Positions 41,034-41,783 of a stretch of 41,783 bases of DNA are shown one piece after another. Source of the DNA: Pseudoalteromonas sp. FUC4 (GTDB taxonomy: Bacteria; Pseudomonadota; Gammaproteobacteria; Enterobacterales; Alteromonadaceae); the NCBI RefSeq assembly GCF_008370255.1, contig NZ_SEUI01000006.1:1-41783 (forward strand), given 5' to 3'. Made by a program: the position numbers and the translations under genes. The notes below the pieces were generated by a model that saw only the letters and a list, made by a program, of their open reading frames with translations, was not told where the DNA came from and searched no databases. Numbering within the stretch: the stretch's first letter is position 1; each line of letters starts with the position of its first letter.

Positions 41034-41783
41034 CTATTTCGGCGTAGAAAAGCTTACAGGGCGACGCTCTTTACGAGGACCGCTGCGCTTATCACCGCGT
41101 GCGCTGTCATCTTTATTAAAGCTGCGTTTCTTATCACCAGCTGGACGCTCAGAGCGTTCGCCACGTGGTTCAGCAGGGCCTTGATCAGTGGTAATTGTTA
41201 AGCCCATAGGGCGTTTACAAATAAACACTTTTTGGAAGTGATCAAGTACATCTTTAGGCATGTTTTGCGGTAATTGAACCGTGCTGTGATTGTCGTGTAG
41301 ACGAATATCACCAATAAACTTGCTTGAGATGTCAGCTTCGTTAGCGATAGCGCCAACAATGTTTTTAACCTGAACACCGTGCTCACGACCTACTTCGATA
41401 CGATACGTATCCATAGGGCCTGCACCACGACTGTTACGTTCGCGAGGTTTACGCTCAGCGCGTTCGCCACCACGTTCGTTACGACGTCCACGGTCACCAC
41501 GGTCGTTGCGTGAGTTGCGGTCGTTGCGTTCGTTACGTTCACGAGGTTGAATCTTAACTTCTTCAACTTTAATTGGCGACTGTTGCTGTGCTAAACACAG
41601 TAACGCACCCGCTAAGCTTTCAAGAGGAAGGTCAAGTTTTTCAGCCATGTTAGTAGCTACTTCATTGAAGAACGTGATGTCTTTGTTTTCAAGCGCAATA
41701 GTTAATTTTGCTTGTAACGCTTCGATACGTTTTTCTTCAACAATTTTTGCTGTAGGTAATTCAACTTGAGCAATTTCAGACTT
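41034..41783 (-). CDS. deaD: DEAD-box RNA helicase DeaD/CsdA, C-terminal part (cut by the window edge)
   Basis: 249 codons visible; the frame stays open to the right edge, so the helicase core lies off the window. The visible part starts KSEIAQVELPTAKIVEEKRIEALQAKL, the linker after the helicase core, then SLAGALLCLAQQ. An Arg/Asn/Asp/Gly-rich stretch (about residues 75-120) precedes a DbpA-type RNA-binding domain (MDTYRIEVGREHGVQVKNIVGAIANEADISSKFIGDIRLHDNHSTVQLP.. FQKVFICKRPMGL), and a basic tail ends the protein. It unwinds structured RNA in ribosome assembly and cold adaptation, by family knowledge. Confidence 0.93.
   Translation of the reverse strand, partial: KSEIAQVELPTAKIVEEKRIEALQAKLTIALENKDITFFNEVATNMAEKLDLPLESLAGALLCLAQQQSPIKVEEVKIQPRERNERNDRNSRNDRGDRGRRNERGGERAERKPRERNSRGAGPMDTYRIEVGREHGVQVKNIVGAIANEADISSKFIGDIRLHDNHSTVQLPQNMPKDVLDHFQKVFICKRPMGLTITTDQGPAEPRGERSERPAGDKKRSFNKDDSARGDKRSGPRKERRPVSFSTPK

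Noticed and set aside
41400..41560. Repeat-like Arg/Asp/Asn-rich coding stretch as a possible tandem repeat or CRISPR-like array
   Set aside because: It is the low-complexity linker of DeaD in a continuous reading frame; no spacer/repeat periodicity.

Overview
The window looks like chromosome of a marine gammaproteobacterium of the Pseudoalteromonas/Alteromonadales type. This is inferred from the 5S rRNA sequence, the AT-rich base composition, an extracytoplasmic-rich gene set (TonB-dependent receptor, lipoproteins, S9 peptidase), Fur-controlled fumC and a chitin-binding protein behind a cyclic-di-GMP riboswitch. No species was assigned by any search.

Layout. 1-280: end of an rRNA operon (5S rRNA plus terminator). 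577-6607: a co-directional envelope-stress cluster of the yjfIJKL type: Ser/Tyr/Arg-rich lipoprotein, duplicated DUF350 membrane protein, membrane-bound aminopropyltransferase-like protein, then (after a tandem palindromic operator) YjfI-like, PspA/IM30-like, an attenuator-like terminator, YjfK-like, and two small proteins. 6627-7575: two paralogous Cys-rich lipoproteins. 7685-9438: fagA-fumC behind a Fur-box-like site. 9540-15751: small protein, DUF938 methyltransferase, GNAT-like acyltransferase, secreted alpha/beta hydrolase and a MASE1-CHASE hybrid histidine kinase. 15809-18696: an Lrp/AsnC regulator divergent from a PrnB/tryptophan-dioxygenase-superfamily protein and a kynureninase-like PLP enzyme, laid out like a kynurenine operon but with different enzymes. 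19245-19711: two tRNA-Ser genes with a degenerate 66-bp duplication and a structured 111-bp insert. 20397-28158: lipid kinase, DMT exporter with divergent MocR regulator, a nested pair of MITEs, YggN, PA3496-family protein, glutathione peroxidase, AzlCD, cytochrome b561.

28222-29066 holds a GEMM-I cyclic-di-GMP riboswitch driving a short GbpA-like protein that has kept a GbpA_2-like domain and a C-terminal chitin-binding module but has no LPMO domain and no obvious signal peptide. Then come oligopeptidase B, a small protein, a LytTR regulator whose receiver-like domain has Glu at the phospho-acceptor position, a TonB-dependent receptor, Dps, a small membrane protein, a lipase-like hydrolase, a second TACCAAT-type MITE and YaeQ.

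38290-40990 is an accessory insertion between yaeQ and deaD: a frameshifted AlpA-type regulator and a compact operon of a ribbon-helix-helix protein, an N6-adenine-type and a C5-cytosine DNA methyltransferase with overlapping genes. No endonuclease is visible. Four exact-phase 11-bp repeats lie upstream of the operon promoter, which suggests autoregulation by the RHH protein. The window ends inside deaD/csdA.

The strongest candidates for less-described biology are the RHH/iteron-controlled dual-methyltransferase operon, the PrnB-like/kynureninase-like pair with its Lrp regulator, the riboswitch-controlled LPMO-less GbpA, and the operator/attenuator arrangement in the yjf-type cluster.
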